Origin: Physella acuta
Lineage: Eukaryota; Mollusca; Gastropoda; Physidae
Reading direction: 5' to 3'
Assembly (NCBI RefSeq): GCF_028476545.1
Contig: NW_026733046.1
Location: 271,001 to 335,000 of the forward strand
Length of the DNA: 64,000 nt
Shown: positions 12,171-24,832 of the stretch, one piece after another
Layout of the letters: the number at the start of each line of letters is the position of its first letter
Position numbering within the stretch: position 1 is the first letter of the stretch
Program-made: the position numbers and the translations under genes
Notes under the pieces: generated by a model
Database searches by the model: none
The model's input: only the letters and a program-made list of their open reading frames with translations
What the model was told of the DNA's origin: nothing

Positions 12171-13029
12171 ACCCCCCCTTCCCCCCCCCCCCTCGCCCCC
12201 AACTGTAAGCTGCTGACGAGCATTTATTTATTGTAATGTCCACCCTGAGTGAAATGTTAGAGCCCGCTGTGCCGGCCACTGGTCGGTCAGTGGACTGCGA
12301 GTGTAAGGCGATATTATTGCCGCTAACAAAAGAACAACGGAGAATAATGGACATATTTCTTACCCGACATTTTCTGGCTCAGGGGCAGTAACCGAGAACT
12401 AAGGGGAGGGAAGCAACGGATCAGTTTTAAAATAAATGGCTAGCATTTGTTAAAAAAAAAAAGAAATAAACCTTTAATCAAAACAAGAAAAAATAGATCG
12501 ATTAAGCATTTCCGCTTTTAGTTCTTGAGTTTACTTCTAACGTAGCTCCCTTGTGTCTGAAGATTAAAATGTTGGAGGAATATAGAGGTTTCGACAAAAG
12601 GCCAGCATCAACCGAAAATCAATGCACAAAATCACAGACTGTTGACATTGATTCTTTAAGTAAAAACACATTATCGAAAGTGAGCCCCCCCCCTTTATTT
12701 TTATTAAACACAAAGAAAAATCCACATACAGAACTAGAGCGGAGAGCTACATAACAAATTATGACCCAACAATAATCGAAAATGCAGTCCCAGTTTTTGT
12801 GTAGACTTTTTAGGGCGCCGCTCTAGTCCAGGGTTCCCTACCGCCCGCTGGGCGAGGGGCGCCAGTAAACTGAATCCCCTGTACCTGTCAGCCATGAGCA
12901 TTAATTTTTGTCGCCCGATCATGGACACTGACGGGCCATCTTTCACGCTTGACCACCTGGGCTGGTCAACTAGCTGGGCGGATGGTAACTGGATATAGTG
13001 GACAGTGCCACCCGCCACGCCCCTTGTCA
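12171..13029. other. Unannotated stretch
   Basis: No gene is recognised. A CAGGGTTCCCTACC string at 12829 resembles a hAT-type terminal sequence, but I find no matching inverted end, so I make no element call. C runs lie near 12172-12197. Confidence 0.6.
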
Positions 13030-13180
13030 TGGCCAACAGCGGCGCCAGCAACATCGGTTAGATGACCAACAACGGCCACTCACACCCTTTAGATGGCCAA
13101 CAGCGGCACCAGCAACATTGGTTAGATGGCCAACAGCGGCCACTCATACTCGTTAGATGGCTAACTGCGGCCACCCTATA
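13030..13180. repeat. About 63-bp repeat x2.4
   Basis: Copies contain GATGGCCAACAGCGGC and CCAGCAACATYGGTTAGATG, with the second and third copies progressively truncated or diverged. Confidence 0.8.
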
Positions 13181-13252
13181 ATGCCACATATAATTGTTCA
13201 AACGCTAGAATCTGTCAACACTGTTCTGGGAAGTCTCAAATAACACGAAAAT

Positions 13253-13358
13253 AAACATTTCACTCGATTGGAACAGGGGTTATTAATTAATTTGTTCAGC
13301 TTTATAAACATTACACTCGATTGGAACAGGGGTTATTAATTAATTTGTTCAGCTTTAT
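13253..13358. repeat. 53-bp tandem duplication
   Basis: Two adjacent 53-bp copies (13253-13305 and 13306-13358) share CTCGATTGGAACAGGGGTTA and TTAATTAATTTGTTCAGC. They differ at about one position. Confidence 0.96.
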
Positions 13359-13390
13359 ACTTACAACATGGTGAGACCGATACAATCATA

Positions 13391-13565
13391 CAGTCTGACA
13401 AACAGCAACTCTACAATTAATGCACAGCTTTGAACAGCCTGACAAACAGCAAGCCTACAATTAATGCACAGCTTTGAACAGCCTGACAAACAGCAAGCCT
13501 TCAATTAATGCACAGCTTTGAACAGCCGTACATGTAGCAAGCCAACAATTAATGCACAGCTTTGA
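13391..13565. repeat. 44-bp repeat x4
   Basis: Four copies share AATTAATGCACAGCTTTGAA and the flanking GCCTGACAAACAGCAAGCC. The last copy is the most diverged. Confidence 0.92.
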
Positions 13566-14077
13566 AATCGACGACCCCGACGCCTACCAAACAGTTCAAC
13601 TACTGTCGAGGTTTTATTCGTTACCCGCTAATTTATGCTCGGCATTAGCAAGAAGACTTGAACTATCAGCCCCACCCCGACCAGCCCCCCTCCCCCCTCC
13701 CTCATGTAAAGTACAACAAAAAGGTCCAACAATGAAGCTGTACTCGCACTAGGAGCAACTAATTCACGGGGATTAGTCAAATGTAGGCGAGTTGTACCAG
13801 TTGTGTTGAGTGAGGGCGCCAGCTTGTGGACTGAATATCAAACACATCTCAGCTTATCACCTACATACAGCTGTGGGTGCCCGACCCACAGGCCCGGGGG
13901 GTCGCCCTACTAACTGGATGTCGGTCTTACTACTCCCCTAGTGTTGAGGTAGGGTGTCTGTGTTATTACTCCCCTAGTGTTGAGGTGGGGGTGTCCTCAT
14001 TATTTGATTTAAACCACTCAAGGCCACAGCTATACAACCAAAGATTGAAAGACTGCGACATCTGTATGAACACTCAC
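13566..14077. other. Unannotated stretch
   Basis: No gene recognised. A 25-bp direct repeat around TTACTACTCCCCTAGTGTTG / TTATTACTCCCCTAGTGTTG lies near 13927-13985. Confidence 0.65.
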
Positions 14078-15212
14078 ACGACCCACATATATGGTGACAC
14101 CACCCACATTTCTGGTGACACCACCCACATATCTGGTGACACCACCCACATATCTGGTGACACCACCCACATATCTGGTGACACCACCCACATATGTGGT
14201 GACACGACCCACATATATGGTGACCCCACACATATATTTGGTGGTGACACCACCCACATATTTGGTGGTGACACCACCCACATATATGGTGACACCACCT
14301 ACATATCTGGTGACACCACCCACACATATGGTGACACCACCCACATATATGGTGACACCACCTACATATATGGTGACACCACCTACATATATGGTGACAC
14401 CACCCACACATATGGTGACACCACCCACATATCTGGTGACACCACCTACATATCTGGTGACACCACCAACACATATGGTGACACCACCCACATCTTGTGA
14501 CACCACCCACATCTGGTGACACCACCCACATCTGGTGACACCACCTACATATATGGTGACACCACCCACATATCTGGTGACACCACCCACATATCTTGTG
14601 ACACCACCCACATCTTGTGACACCACCCACATCTGGTGACACCACCTACATATCTGGTGACCCCACCCACATATCTTGTGACACCACCCACATCTGGTGA
14701 CACCACCTACATATCTGGTGACACCACCCACATATCTTGTGACACCACCCACATATCTGGTGACACCACCCACATATATGGTGACACCACCTACATATAT
14801 GGTGACACCACCTACATATATGGTGACACCACCCACACATATGGTGACACCACCCACATATCTGGTGACACCACCTACATATCTGGTGACACCACCAACA
14901 CATATGGTGACACCACCCACATCTTGTGACACCACCCACATCTGGTGACACCACCCACATCTGGTGACACCACCTACATATATGGTGACACCACCCACAT
15001 ATCTGGTGACACCACCCACATATCTTGTGACACCACCCACATCTTGTGACACCACCCACATCTGGTGACACCACCTACATATCTGGTGACCCCACCCACA
15101 TATCTTGTGACACCACCCACATCTGGTGACACCACCTACATATCTGGTGACACCACCCACATATCTTGTGACACCACCCACATATCTGGTGACACCACCT
15201 ACATATCTGATA
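14078..15212. repeat. Satellite of 19/21-bp units with 429-bp higher order
   Basis: About 55 units of CATATCTGGTGACACCACC type. Most are 21 bp. Shorter 19-bp forms (ACATCTGGTGACACCACC) and variants with TATATGG, TTTGG or CTTGTG are interspersed. The pattern of variants at 14331-14759 recurs at 14760-15188 with a constant offset of 429 bp, so a block duplicated. Minus-strand and plus-strand open frames of up to 413 codons arise because the units lack stops. Units that are not multiples of three break any consistent reading frame, so I call no gene. Confidence 0.97.
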
Positions 15213-17163
15213 ACGTCCTGTTGAACAAACACCACCAAAGCGATGAGGATGGAGAAATCAAAAAGGCGCATGCGTAATTATATGCAGCAAACTGGCGCGC
15301 GACGTTTGCAGGCGGGTGCACGTGTGGCCAGCAGCGGGGCTGGGGGGGGGGGGGGCATCAATCAAATCTGCTCGTTCAAATCTTCAGACGTACGACATCC
15401 CCCATAGAGTGGGCCACATAAGACCATCGGCTGGTAAATCTGAGACAGCTTGTTGAGACAGCCGCCGGACCTAGCATGTCTTTGTTCGTGCCACGCCCCC
15501 GTCAAGGTGTCGCCTAATGTACCTCACCTATGACTTGCAAATTTTGCTAATGTGTCACACCTGTGAGTAGGTTCGATAAATTTTTTTTCTTTCTTTGTTA
15601 AACTCATCGGGGGGATTCCATAGTTATGTTGATTTTGTCTGGGTATCATTTCACTAAACGGTCTAGATATAAATCACAACTGTTCGGCTTTTGAATACGT
15701 TGAATAAGATTATCGATACGTTTGAAGTTTTAAAACTACTTCATAAAATTATAAAATTATACATTTTTAGCAAATCTTTGATAGACAAGTGTTAAAATTA
15801 ATTTCTCGTACAATTAAAAAGCGAGGCTTATGTCAACTTACCCTAAAGTTTTGATGCACATTCTCCAAATTAGTTGACTTCAGTGTTTAATTAGACGGGC
15901 ACAATTAATTAGACCGGAGTAGAACACGACAGCTAAAAATTAGCAAAGTTTTTAATTAGAGATGAGTTGGCCAGTCAATGGATGTCTGCTCACTAGATGA
16001 AGTAGAGTATTCCCGCGCTCAGAATGAGACGACCCGTCACAACTTTTCATTAATAAATGCGGATGTCACGTGATTTAGGAGCTTGACAGTCGTAAGTGCA
16101 ATCTAGTGCTTGTGCGATGCGTCAGTTTCAATGAACGTCCGTGATGCACGGATTATGAGCTTCTCCTCAAGATGTTTCAAAACGAGACGTTTTAAAGATA
16201 ACATTTTCCTAAAAGTCAAAGATTAAATGTAAAAGAGCGTAACTATTTTAAGAAAACTAACCAGGATCTCAGTGGTCATCGCGAATTCTAGGACAACTTG
16301 ATGCTCAAACAATACATACGATTGGGTTATTTTAAATGCTAATTAATTGCTCCTTTGATTACTATTGTGTTTTCTTCACGGACCTAAAGCACAATTTAAA
16401 ATGGCCAATCTTGCGTCGTTGTAGATTTTGATCGCTCGTTATAAAACAAGCAGCATGATTTAAAAAAAAGTTTTTGGCTGACCAGGATTCGGGTCATTAG
16501 ACAGAGGTCAAAGGGTGCAGACAGCACGTCACACTGACGAGACTGGCAGACGACACATCTACAGATGGTTAGCCGTTAGATGATGTTTAATGAATTCTTT
16601 CTTGTGCTGGTCAAATGAATTAGACTTTTAGCTCATAATACGGTTTTAACAGTACTCTAATTCATTTTGATAATCGCCAGCGCAATAAATATTGTCATCT
16701 CAAAGACGTGTAATTAAAAGGGGCAGTAGGTTACCTGAAAGAATGTGGTTACTCTGAACCCAAAGTTACGTAACCCAACATTTGAGGAAAACATTGAAGA
16801 AAGTTTCAAGTACATAATCGGCTTAGTCATCCATACAAAAAGTTCTTTAAAGAAATGTCAACCAATTTCTCGGGAAATTTCGGTCTCTTTTTCACGACAA
16901 CAGTAGGTTGTAGAGTCGAGAACCACAAAAACCACATTGATGCAGCCACACCACAACATGTGCCACAAAAACCACATACAGCCACACCGGGACTTGTGAC
17001 TCAAGGCTAACGACTTACAGACATAGCAAGAAAAAAAAATCGAAACTTAATCAGACGCAATACACATCGCTGCCCACCTTCCCCGCCCCATTAAAATAGT
17101 TGTACTGAGGGGCCTTGATATTTTCACCCGCCAAACTTCGTGGTCTGAGTAGGGATATGTCCA
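15213..17163. other. Longest array-free stretch, no gene recognised
   Basis: Mostly AT-rich single-copy-like DNA with no mobile element I recognise. A GGCGCATGCGT palindrome (15265-15275) of NRF1 type and a CpG-richer patch lie at 15260-15345, followed by a G run at about 15341-15354. A loose repeat of CCACAAAAACCACAT with CAGCCACACC occurs near 16920-16990. No credible open frame is seen. Confidence 0.65.
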
Positions 17164-17242
17164 GGTCGTATACCGAGGTATTAAACCACTGGTTCGTATG
17201 ACGAGGTATTAAACCATAGGTTCGTATGACGAGGTATTAAAC
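17164..17242. repeat. About 27-33-bp repeat x3
   Basis: Three copies share GGTTCGTATGACGAGGTATT and AAACC. The first is diverged. Confidence 0.88.
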
Positions 17243-18798
17243 ATATCTGTAATTCGCCAGTAATGTTACACATTTTCTTCTTTGTTCGTATGTGGGATGG
17301 TTTTGTGAGGAGGGATGGGAGGGGGGAACCCAAACTTGTAACTGTAAACAATGTGTGAACACAATGGATGTTGTAAACAAAAATGCGTAGAAATATGAGC
17401 AACATCCGGAAACTTTTAGGAAACCCCCGAGTGTCGGAGCGAGGGGGATAATGACCTTTTGTGTGCAGACATGTAGTCAGCGGACCATGGCGACAGTTGG
17501 GAGGGACATCTACAGGACAGTTGAGGGACATAGAAATTAGTGGCTTGGGTAAATTCAGGTAAATTTCAGCCATTCCTTAGGGGGAAAAAAGCGAAGTAGT
17601 GTTACCCTCTCATTTTTCACATAGTACATTTTTGTGTATGAATAATATTTAATATAAATGAAATTAAAATATACAAAATCAAATAAGCGCATGTGTTATC
17701 GTGAAAAAAACGTGTACATAAAATAGTATGAATAACATACAAAAAGTAACTATTTCGTCTTGAGGGTCATGGCAACTTTGGTAAAGTGGCAGAGATCACC
17801 AATTGGTAATTTAAAGATCAAGTGGTGGTGATGCGAAAATTGCGAGTTGGTGACATGTGGATCACTGTACAATCGATTTGAGAAGAAAACAATAGGCTAA
17901 ATATATTTATCAAAGTTAAATATTTTATCAAAAATTGGAGCGAGTTGTTGGCTCGATGATAAAGGCCCATTTATGTTAGCATATACTTTCAAGTATTCTA
18001 ATAGACATTTTTAGCAGTTTAAATTGTCACATGTTATAGTAGTGGTCAGTCATATGTGTTTTATTTAACCCGTATTTTTAATTATCAATCAGTTGATCGT
18101 CATGCAGTTATGCTGCTCAGCTGGGTGCTAATTAATGCAAATTTATTGACTGAATATTTAAATTATTAACTCTCACACACACACTCGCTCACACACAGCC
18201 CCCACAAACCTCCAGGAAATAACTTGGAATCCCCCCTACTTAGACTCCCACACACGACTTAACATGTAAACAGTTTGAGTTGAAGTGGACAAATCACTTA
18301 GAGAAATTAGTCAAAAGTTTTTTCCGTGAAACGTGCACGATGACTAACGACGACTCATCATCTTGTTGAAGAGAGATCCTACACAAACCTGCACACTTGC
18401 TAAATTTCCGACACTTCAACCCCCTTTCTTTAACCACAACAATTGAAAACATTTTAATTGCAAACTTGACAGATGTAGAAAACATGAGTCTATTTTTAGC
18501 GATAGCCTCGTTTTGAGACAGTCTGAAGGTCACTTGATGTGGTGAGTAATATGAGTAACAATGACGGGCCTTCGTCACCCCCATGGTCTAGCTAGACGAT
18601 CTTACAAGAACGGGTTCAAGTCTCATTTGAAACGAGCAAGGAAATATTTTAGTCGTACTAAAACTCGTGAACGTAAAGTTCCGATAGATTAAACCATAAA
18701 TGTTTTGGTCACTTAGAAAACGTTGAGTGCACAACAAAGTCAAGTACTTTTTACTTTATCATCTTACAAGACAGATGAACTCACTATGAGTTGATACA
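17243..18798. other. Array-free stretch, possible SINE-like motif
   Basis: No gene is recognised. A GGGTTCAAGTCTC string (18612-18624) matches the RNA polymerase III B-box pattern. A TGGTCTAGCTAGA string lies only 28 bases upstream, too close for a normal tRNA A box. A CA-rich patch occurs at 18174-18196. Confidence 0.6.
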
Positions 18799-19166
18799 GT
18801 CTCAGTTGGTCAAGTCTCGGGTGGTCAAGTCTCGGGTGGTCAAGTCTCGGTCGGTCAAGTCTCGGTCAAGTCTCGGGTGGTCAAGTCTCGGTTGGTCAAG
18901 TCTCGGTTGGTCAAGTCTCGGTTGGTCAAGTCTCGGTTGGTCAAGTCTCGGTTGGTCAAGTCTCCGTTGGTCAAGTCTCGGTCAAGTCTCAGTTGGTCAA
19001 GTCTCGGTCAAGTCTCGGTTGGTCAAGTCTCGGTTGGTCAAGTCTCAGTTGGTCAAGTCTCGGTTGGTCAAGTCTCGGTTGGTCAAGTCTCGGTTGGTCA
19101 AGTCTCGGTCAAGTCTCGGTTGGTCAAGTCTCGGTTGGTCAAGTCTCGGTTGGTCAAGTCTCAGTT
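18799..19166. repeat. Minisatellite of 15- and 11-bp units
   Basis: Copies of GGTTGGTCAAGTCTC (15 bp) alternate irregularly with a shorter GGTCAAGTCTC (11 bp) form. The first copies carry GGGTGG instead of GGTTGG. Overlapping open frames are a product of the array. Confidence 0.97.
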
Positions 19167-19446
19167 GATACATTCGTGTGCTATTTTCGACCAGACAGCC
19201 GGGGGTACATCTCTCAAGTTTGAGAACCTAGACAAACGTTCACGAAAATTTGATTGGTTTCTTCTAAGAGCTTTAATTAATCACCAATTCCATTGAAACT
19301 CTTCAGGGGGAGCAATTTACAACAGAGACTTTGTGCTTAAGTCTGATCTCACCGGAAGTGATCTCACCGACATGTCACACATGTCATCAACTCCGGAAGG
19401 TCAGAGGTCATCATCATGTACATGTTATTCAACAACTTCATTTCCA

Positions 19447-19470
19447 CCCCCCCCCCCCCCCCCCCCCCCC
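19447..19470. repeat. 24-base poly-C run
   Basis: An uninterrupted run of C, the longest G/C homopolymer I found in the window. Confidence 0.95.
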
Positions 19471-19562
19471 GCATCTTTCCCAGACTGCACGAAAATTTCC
19501 TCCGAGATTGAGGTAAAATCTCCATTGTAAATGTTTTCAAGCCATCGACTTAATATCACGGA

Positions 19563-19693
19563 AGTAGGTCAGGATGGTCAGGTACACTCGACACTGGTCG
19601 TGTGTAAGTAGGTCACAGTGGTCAGGTAGAATCAGGCACTGATCGTGTCTAAGTAGGTCACAGTGGTCAGGTAGAATCAGGCACTGTTTGTGC
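19563..19693. repeat. 44-45-bp repeat x3
   Basis: Three copies share GTCACAGTGGTCAGGTAGAA and CACTGRTCGTGT. The first is diverged and the last is truncated. Confidence 0.93.
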
Positions 19694-20041
19694 TGGGACT
19701 GGCGTTTAAGTCTCCAAGACAAGCGTTGCCATGACAACGCGATCACCTATTCAGCGGCAGTACGCGGAGGTTGTTCAGGTGTTTGCGGGAGGGTAGGGGG
19801 AAGGGGCTCGTACAGAGAATAATGGTAGAGGCGGGGAGGGGGGGGCACAATTCTACTACTTCACAAAGCAAGAAGACGCAATGCATGTCGACTTTGTTGC
19901 GTCACATTTTAAACGGGGCGAGGTGACATTCGGGCAGATGTGACAAGGTTTCCAGCTCGGTGGGGTGAAGGTCATATGGGGGGGGGGGGGTATGGGGCGG
20001 TGCAAAACTGTCACGTTAACATTAGGCTGATCTGTCGTTCA
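19694..20041. other. Unannotated G-rich stretch
   Basis: No gene seen. G runs lie near 19841-19849 and 19979-19990. Confidence 0.65.
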
Positions 20042-20224
20042 TATATCGATATCGTCTTGTTGAAATATCGACACCATCGTATTAAAATATCGATACCATC
20101 TGGTTAAAATATCGATACCGTCGGGCTAAAAAATAAAATATCGATACCATGGTGCTAAAAATAAAATATCGATACCGTGGTGTTAAAAATAAAATATCGA
20201 TACCGTGGTGCTAAAAATAAAATT
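20042..20224. repeat. ATCGATACC repeat cluster, about 24-30-bp unit
   Basis: About seven copies of AAAATATCGATACC separated by RTSGTGSTWAAAAAT-like linkers. The embedded TATCGATA core equals the binding site of DREF in Drosophila. Whether an equivalent factor acts here is unknown. Confidence 0.88.
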
Positions 20225-22018
20225 GACCCCGTGGTGTCTAAAGTTTATCCGCAACTGCGAACAATTCTTCGACAGTTTCTTCGATGATTAAAGTAATCAA
20301 AACGACTTAACTAATGACTCACTAATGATCCTTTACGGAATGACTCACTAATGATCCTTTACGGTCTTCTAGACCCGAGAGATTATAGACCGATCAGGTA
20401 GTGATGATACAGATACATTTCTGGGAATATTTAAGTTGACTAAATTGTATAAACAGTTAACTGTCTAGTCTTGCTCTTTTTTTATTAGAATGCGATGCGG
20501 CATAACAATTAACTACATCTTTTTAGTAACTCTCAGACTGACATAAATTTTGACCATAACAATTGCTGACATAGAATTAGTTTACTATTTAGAAAACGCT
20601 TACCTGAGAAAACTTTTGCGAATGTCCATTTTAATGTTGATCTCACACGTCAAAATGTCTGATGTGAATGAAAACAATGCGATCATTCGTCTGATATATC
20701 CAACCGTATCCACAGAAAACTTTCCATCGCTGTGTCCGAAACTGACAAAACACCGTCTGCTGACCGGTGATACGTGTAGCGGCCGCTGGTCATGTGACCT
20801 TTTGACCCCCCGTGTTACGTCTGCACGTAGATGATTGCAGCGCTACACACAAACACACTCGGCTGAGTCCCGCAACTCTCGCCGCTTATTATCTCGTGAT
20901 GGTGCATTGGTCGCCACTATTAATTCACAGTAGGGGTCGAGGGGGGGGGGGGGGGCGTTTTGGGTGAATACAACTCACACAAAGTTCACGAGGTATTGGT
21001 TAACTGCGCATGTCACAACAAGTATGCAAATGTTGAATGATAAAGAGCGTACAGCTGTAGTGTGTTGGTGTGTAGGGTAGGTTACCTGCCCTGGAAATTT
21101 TCTATTGTGTGACGTAAGCAGAAAATATTCCTTTGTTTAATTACTGCTGATACCAATTATATTCCTATTGTTTACTCTAAAAATGTAATTTTTAAAACTA
21201 AGGCAGCTGTGTTCTAAAATAAGCATACAATCAACAGTGAAACAAATGGCACAATTGATCCAGAAAAGAAATAACTCCAGCGTTAGAAATGTATCCACTG
21301 TATGTATGAATGTGACACGTCTTGATGTGAAATGTCCGAGTGTCCGGCCTCCACGAAGGTCAGTACAAGTGTGCGTGTCGTAAATCCAAGCCGGACTGTG
21401 TCGTCATGACGCCGAGTCCAACTTGCGTCGTTGTCAATGGTGGCGGGGCACTGGTCATTCAAACGGACTGGTCAGCCGCTGGACAATGCAGAATTATGCT
21501 GGCAAATAGCGTTCAGGGGTCGAGGTGCAAAGGGGGCATTGAAAGGGGGATAATGAGTCGAGGGGGTGGGGGTGGGTGGTTGCGAGGCACCTGGGGGTGG
21601 GGGCGTACTGTGGTCACACTCGGGGAGAAAGTGGGTATTGAATAACATTGACGCATGGTGGACCGCGTCTTGTCTCTGCTTGAAGCGACTGGACAATGCA
21701 GGCACGAAGTCGGTGGCCTTGTGTGTGGAGGGGAGGGGGGCAGGTGACGGGGGGGGGGGGGAGGACCGGAGACAACTTGACCACATCTTACAAGTGGACG
21801 AGAGGCTATTGAAAGTTAATTGGGTCCGAAATTGTAATGGAGGACAGCGGATAAAAATAGATTTCTAGAGGGGATTATTTTTCACGGAGAGACCAAAAGA
21901 TCACTCAAACAGGTCACTCAAAGCTACGTCATTCATTGGTCATTCTTAGAGAGTAAGTCTAGTCTAGTTCTCGACCAAGTCTATAATAAAACACTTCTGA
22001 TGAAACACCAGCTAAACA
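20225..22018. other. Array-free stretch, no gene recognised
   Basis: A G run of 15 lies at 20941-20955 and G-rich patches at 21560-21760. A duplicated CACTAATGATCCTTTACGG occurs near 20323-20363. A 21340-21500 open frame contains several cysteines (KCACRKSKPDC), but I recognise no domain. GCGACTGGACAATGCAG recurs with one change at 21478 and 21688. Confidence 0.55.
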
Positions 22019-22132
<114 letters not shown>

Positions 22133-22654
22133 GAAGAAAATGATCTTTTAGTGAACCCTTTTAACATAAATAAAGTGCTACCCATAATCTTATGACTGTA
22201 CAGATTTATTTATGGCCAAAATAAAATACAAAGACCAAATACAACACGCATTGATGTTATTTAAAAGAAGCAATTTCTTTTCCAAGAATGCTTGTAATAG
22301 GATCATTTTTTTTACATCCGAGTAATTCAATTCATGGGGTTGTTTACATAAGGGAGGGTAGTGAGGAACGAATAAAAATCGATTTGATTGCCGGTAATTG
22401 AAAAAAATAACAATAAAGCACGAAAACTTGATCGTCATTGTACATGAAAACTTGATTGTTAGTGCGAGCGACTGAAACGTGTTTTGCCTCTTGGCATCGT
22501 TCCCTTCTCCGTTGTAGTAATCCCCACCCTCCCCCGCCCTCCCATGACACCATCTGTTGGGTCCACCTGAGTCTACGATGTAACCGGGCGATGTAACCAC
22601 TTGGTAGAGACCAGTAACCACTTTAGTGCTGTCACAGTCAAACCACTAAAGGTG

Positions 22655-22806
22655 CCACAGTAACCACATTACCCACACTACCACAGTAACCACACGACCA
22701 CAGTAACCCCACTACCACAGTAACCCCACTACCACAGTAACCCCACTGCTGCAGTACCCACACTACCACAGTAATCCCACTACCACAGTAACCCCACTGA
22801 TGGTGC
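22655..22806. repeat. Minisatellite of about 18 bp
   Basis: About eight imperfect copies of CCACAGTAACCCCACTA. Point variants are frequent. Confidence 0.92.
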
Positions 22807-23389
22807 CGCAACTTGAAATGGACCAAAATTTTAATCAGGATCAAGGTGGACAACTCTTAAACAAATAAGTAGCTAAGGGGTCACTTGAACAACAATGAGT
22901 TCAAACACGGAATTCTCGATCTTTCAGGTGTAAATGTTTTTTTAATTACTCCAACAGAGAAATAAATTAAAGCCACTTAAAAATATTTTCCTACAAGTCT
23001 GAGATGTGTGACGTCTAACAAAGGTAGGTCCACACAGTGTGTACCGCAGACGGCAACACGCGGCAGACATTTATGACAGGAGCAGACGATGACCGTCCAG
23101 CGTAGCCCGGGGCGTCCTTCTGTGTCATTGGTCGGCTGAATGAGGTGACGTAATGACCGGTCACGGTTCACACGGCCGGCCGGACGAATCCGGTGCAAAA
23201 AGAAAATGGTAGAGAGATTAAGCGCTTTCATTTTCGCTTCAATAACAAGCTGACGTCATCAAAACTAGTGCGAAACACCGGCGGGTGGTTTATTTGTCCC
23301 AGAGACAATGGACTGGTCCAGGGGACAATGGACTGGTCCAGGGGAAATGACTCGGGTCGGGTCGTGTTTGAGCGCGCAACGGTCAGCCA
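22807..23389. other. Unannotated stretch
   Basis: No gene recognised. A 21-bp direct repeat around ACAATGGACTGGTCCAGGGG occurs twice near 23305-23345. Confidence 0.6.
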
Positions 23390-23535
23390 GACTTGCAGTT
23401 TGAGCGGTCAGCAGAGGAGGGCTGAAATCGACACCACTCGCAGGACCCCGCGTCGTGTCGGCCGGCGTGGTGACGTAGATCCCGCCCGCGGGCTATTGTT
23501 GCGTAACGCCGCGACATCTAGCGACCGGGTGATGA
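23390..23535. promoter_or_regulatory. CpG-dense segment, possible promoter
   Basis: Strongly CpG-rich compared with its flanks, with a GC-box-like CCCGCCCGCGGGC and a CRE-like GTGACGTAG between about 23465 and 23495. No transcript start or coding exon can be assigned. It may be a promoter of a neighbouring gene or a chance CpG-rich patch. Confidence 0.25.
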
Positions 23536-24069
23536 CAGGTGTGTGCAGTCTCCCGTGGGCTCGTTAACTCCCCAAATTGGTGGAGGCTGATTGGACCAGG
23601 CTGATTGCTTTTTCTTTGTCAATACGGAGAATAGAAAGCGGTAAAAGTGGGTAGTGTTGAAGGGTGGGTAGGATTTAGGATTATCACCCACTCGATAGAT
23701 AATCCTTAGGCTCCGACAAGATAAGTATTTTGGCCCTGATGTGTTGTTATAGAGCCGGGTTAAGATTAAAATCACTCGACCCTAGTAGTCGAATACTTTG
23801 TGACATTTTAGTTTGACAGTAATTAAATCTATCCACAAATAAGACATCTTAAGAAAATTTTTAAAAATTTGGAGTTTAAATAACATTTAAAATATAAAAA
23901 GCGTGAGGTAAAGTACCCATCCGACAGTAAAACGTAAGTAACATTTTACGGTAGGATCTGGTCAGTTGTTTAGTAGGCCTGTACAGTAGCTCAGAATTTG
24001 AGTTACCTGTCCATTGTAGGCCTATTCTATAAGATCTAGTCCGTTCTTAGTAGGCCTGTCTAGTAACAC
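23536..24069. other. Unannotated AT-rich stretch
   Basis: A loose repeat around TAGTAGGCCTGTCTAGTA / TAGTAGGCCTGTACAGTA occurs near 23970-24067. No gene is recognised. Confidence 0.6.
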
Positions 24070-24832
24070 AAAATATCTCACAAAAATGTTCACAAAAATA
24101 TCTCACAAAAATATCTCACAAAAATATCTCACAAAAATATCTCACAAAAATATCTCACAAAAATATCTCACAAAAATATCTCACAAAAATATCTCACAAA
24201 CATATCTCACACAAATATCTCACAAAAATATCTCACAAAAATATCTCACAAAAATATCTCACAAACATATCTCACAAACATATCTCACAAACATATCTCA
24301 CACAAATATCTCACACAAATATCTCACACAAATATCTCACACAAATATCTCACACAAATATCTCACACAAATATCTCACACAAATATCTCACACAAATAT
24401 CTCACACAAATATCTCACACAAATATCTCACACAAATATCTCACACAAATATCTCACACAAATATCTCACACAAATATCTCACACAAATATCTCACACAA
24501 ATATCTCACACAAATATCTCACACAAATATCTCACACAAATATCTCACACAAATATCTCACACAAATATCTCACACAAATATCTCACACAAATATCTCAC
24601 ACAAATATCTCACACAAATATCTCACACAAATATCTCACAAAAATATCTCACAAAAATATCTCACAAAAATATCTCACAAAAATATCTCACAAAAATATC
24701 TCACAAAAATATCTCACAAAAATATCTCACAAAAATATCTCACAAAAATATCTCACAAAAATATCTCACAAAAATATCTCACAAAAATATCTCACAAAAA
24801 TATCTCACAAAAATATCTCACAAAAATATCTC
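24070..24832. repeat. 13-bp minisatellite in three blocks, about 58 copies
   Basis: Unit TCACAAAAATATC in the first (24070-24195) and last (about 24635-24832) blocks. A central block of about 26 copies is TCACACAAATATC, preceded by several TCACAAACATATC copies. The array stays open for 262 codons on the plus strand with a 13-residue period, a consequence of the stop-free unit. Confidence 0.98.

Noticed and set aside
12821-13060. hAT transposon starting CAGGGTTCCC at 12829
   Set aside because: No inverted partner end and no 8-bp target duplication were found.
9827-15212. CRISPR array
   Set aside because: The tandem copies have no unique spacers between repeats, no cas genes are present, and the DNA is of animal type.
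14030-15271. 413-codon minus-strand open frame with GGVTRYV repeats
   Set aside because: It lies on the 19/21-bp satellite. Units of 19 bp shift the frame repeatedly, so the peptide pattern is not maintained.
18584-18624. tRNA gene or complete SINE head
   Set aside because: The A-box-like and B-box-like strings are only about 29 bp apart, and no cloverleaf can be drawn.
21340-21645. Cysteine-bearing open frame as an extracellular domain exon
   Set aside because: Too few ordered cysteines to name a domain. The frame runs into G-rich low-complexity DNA, and the opposite strand is open too.
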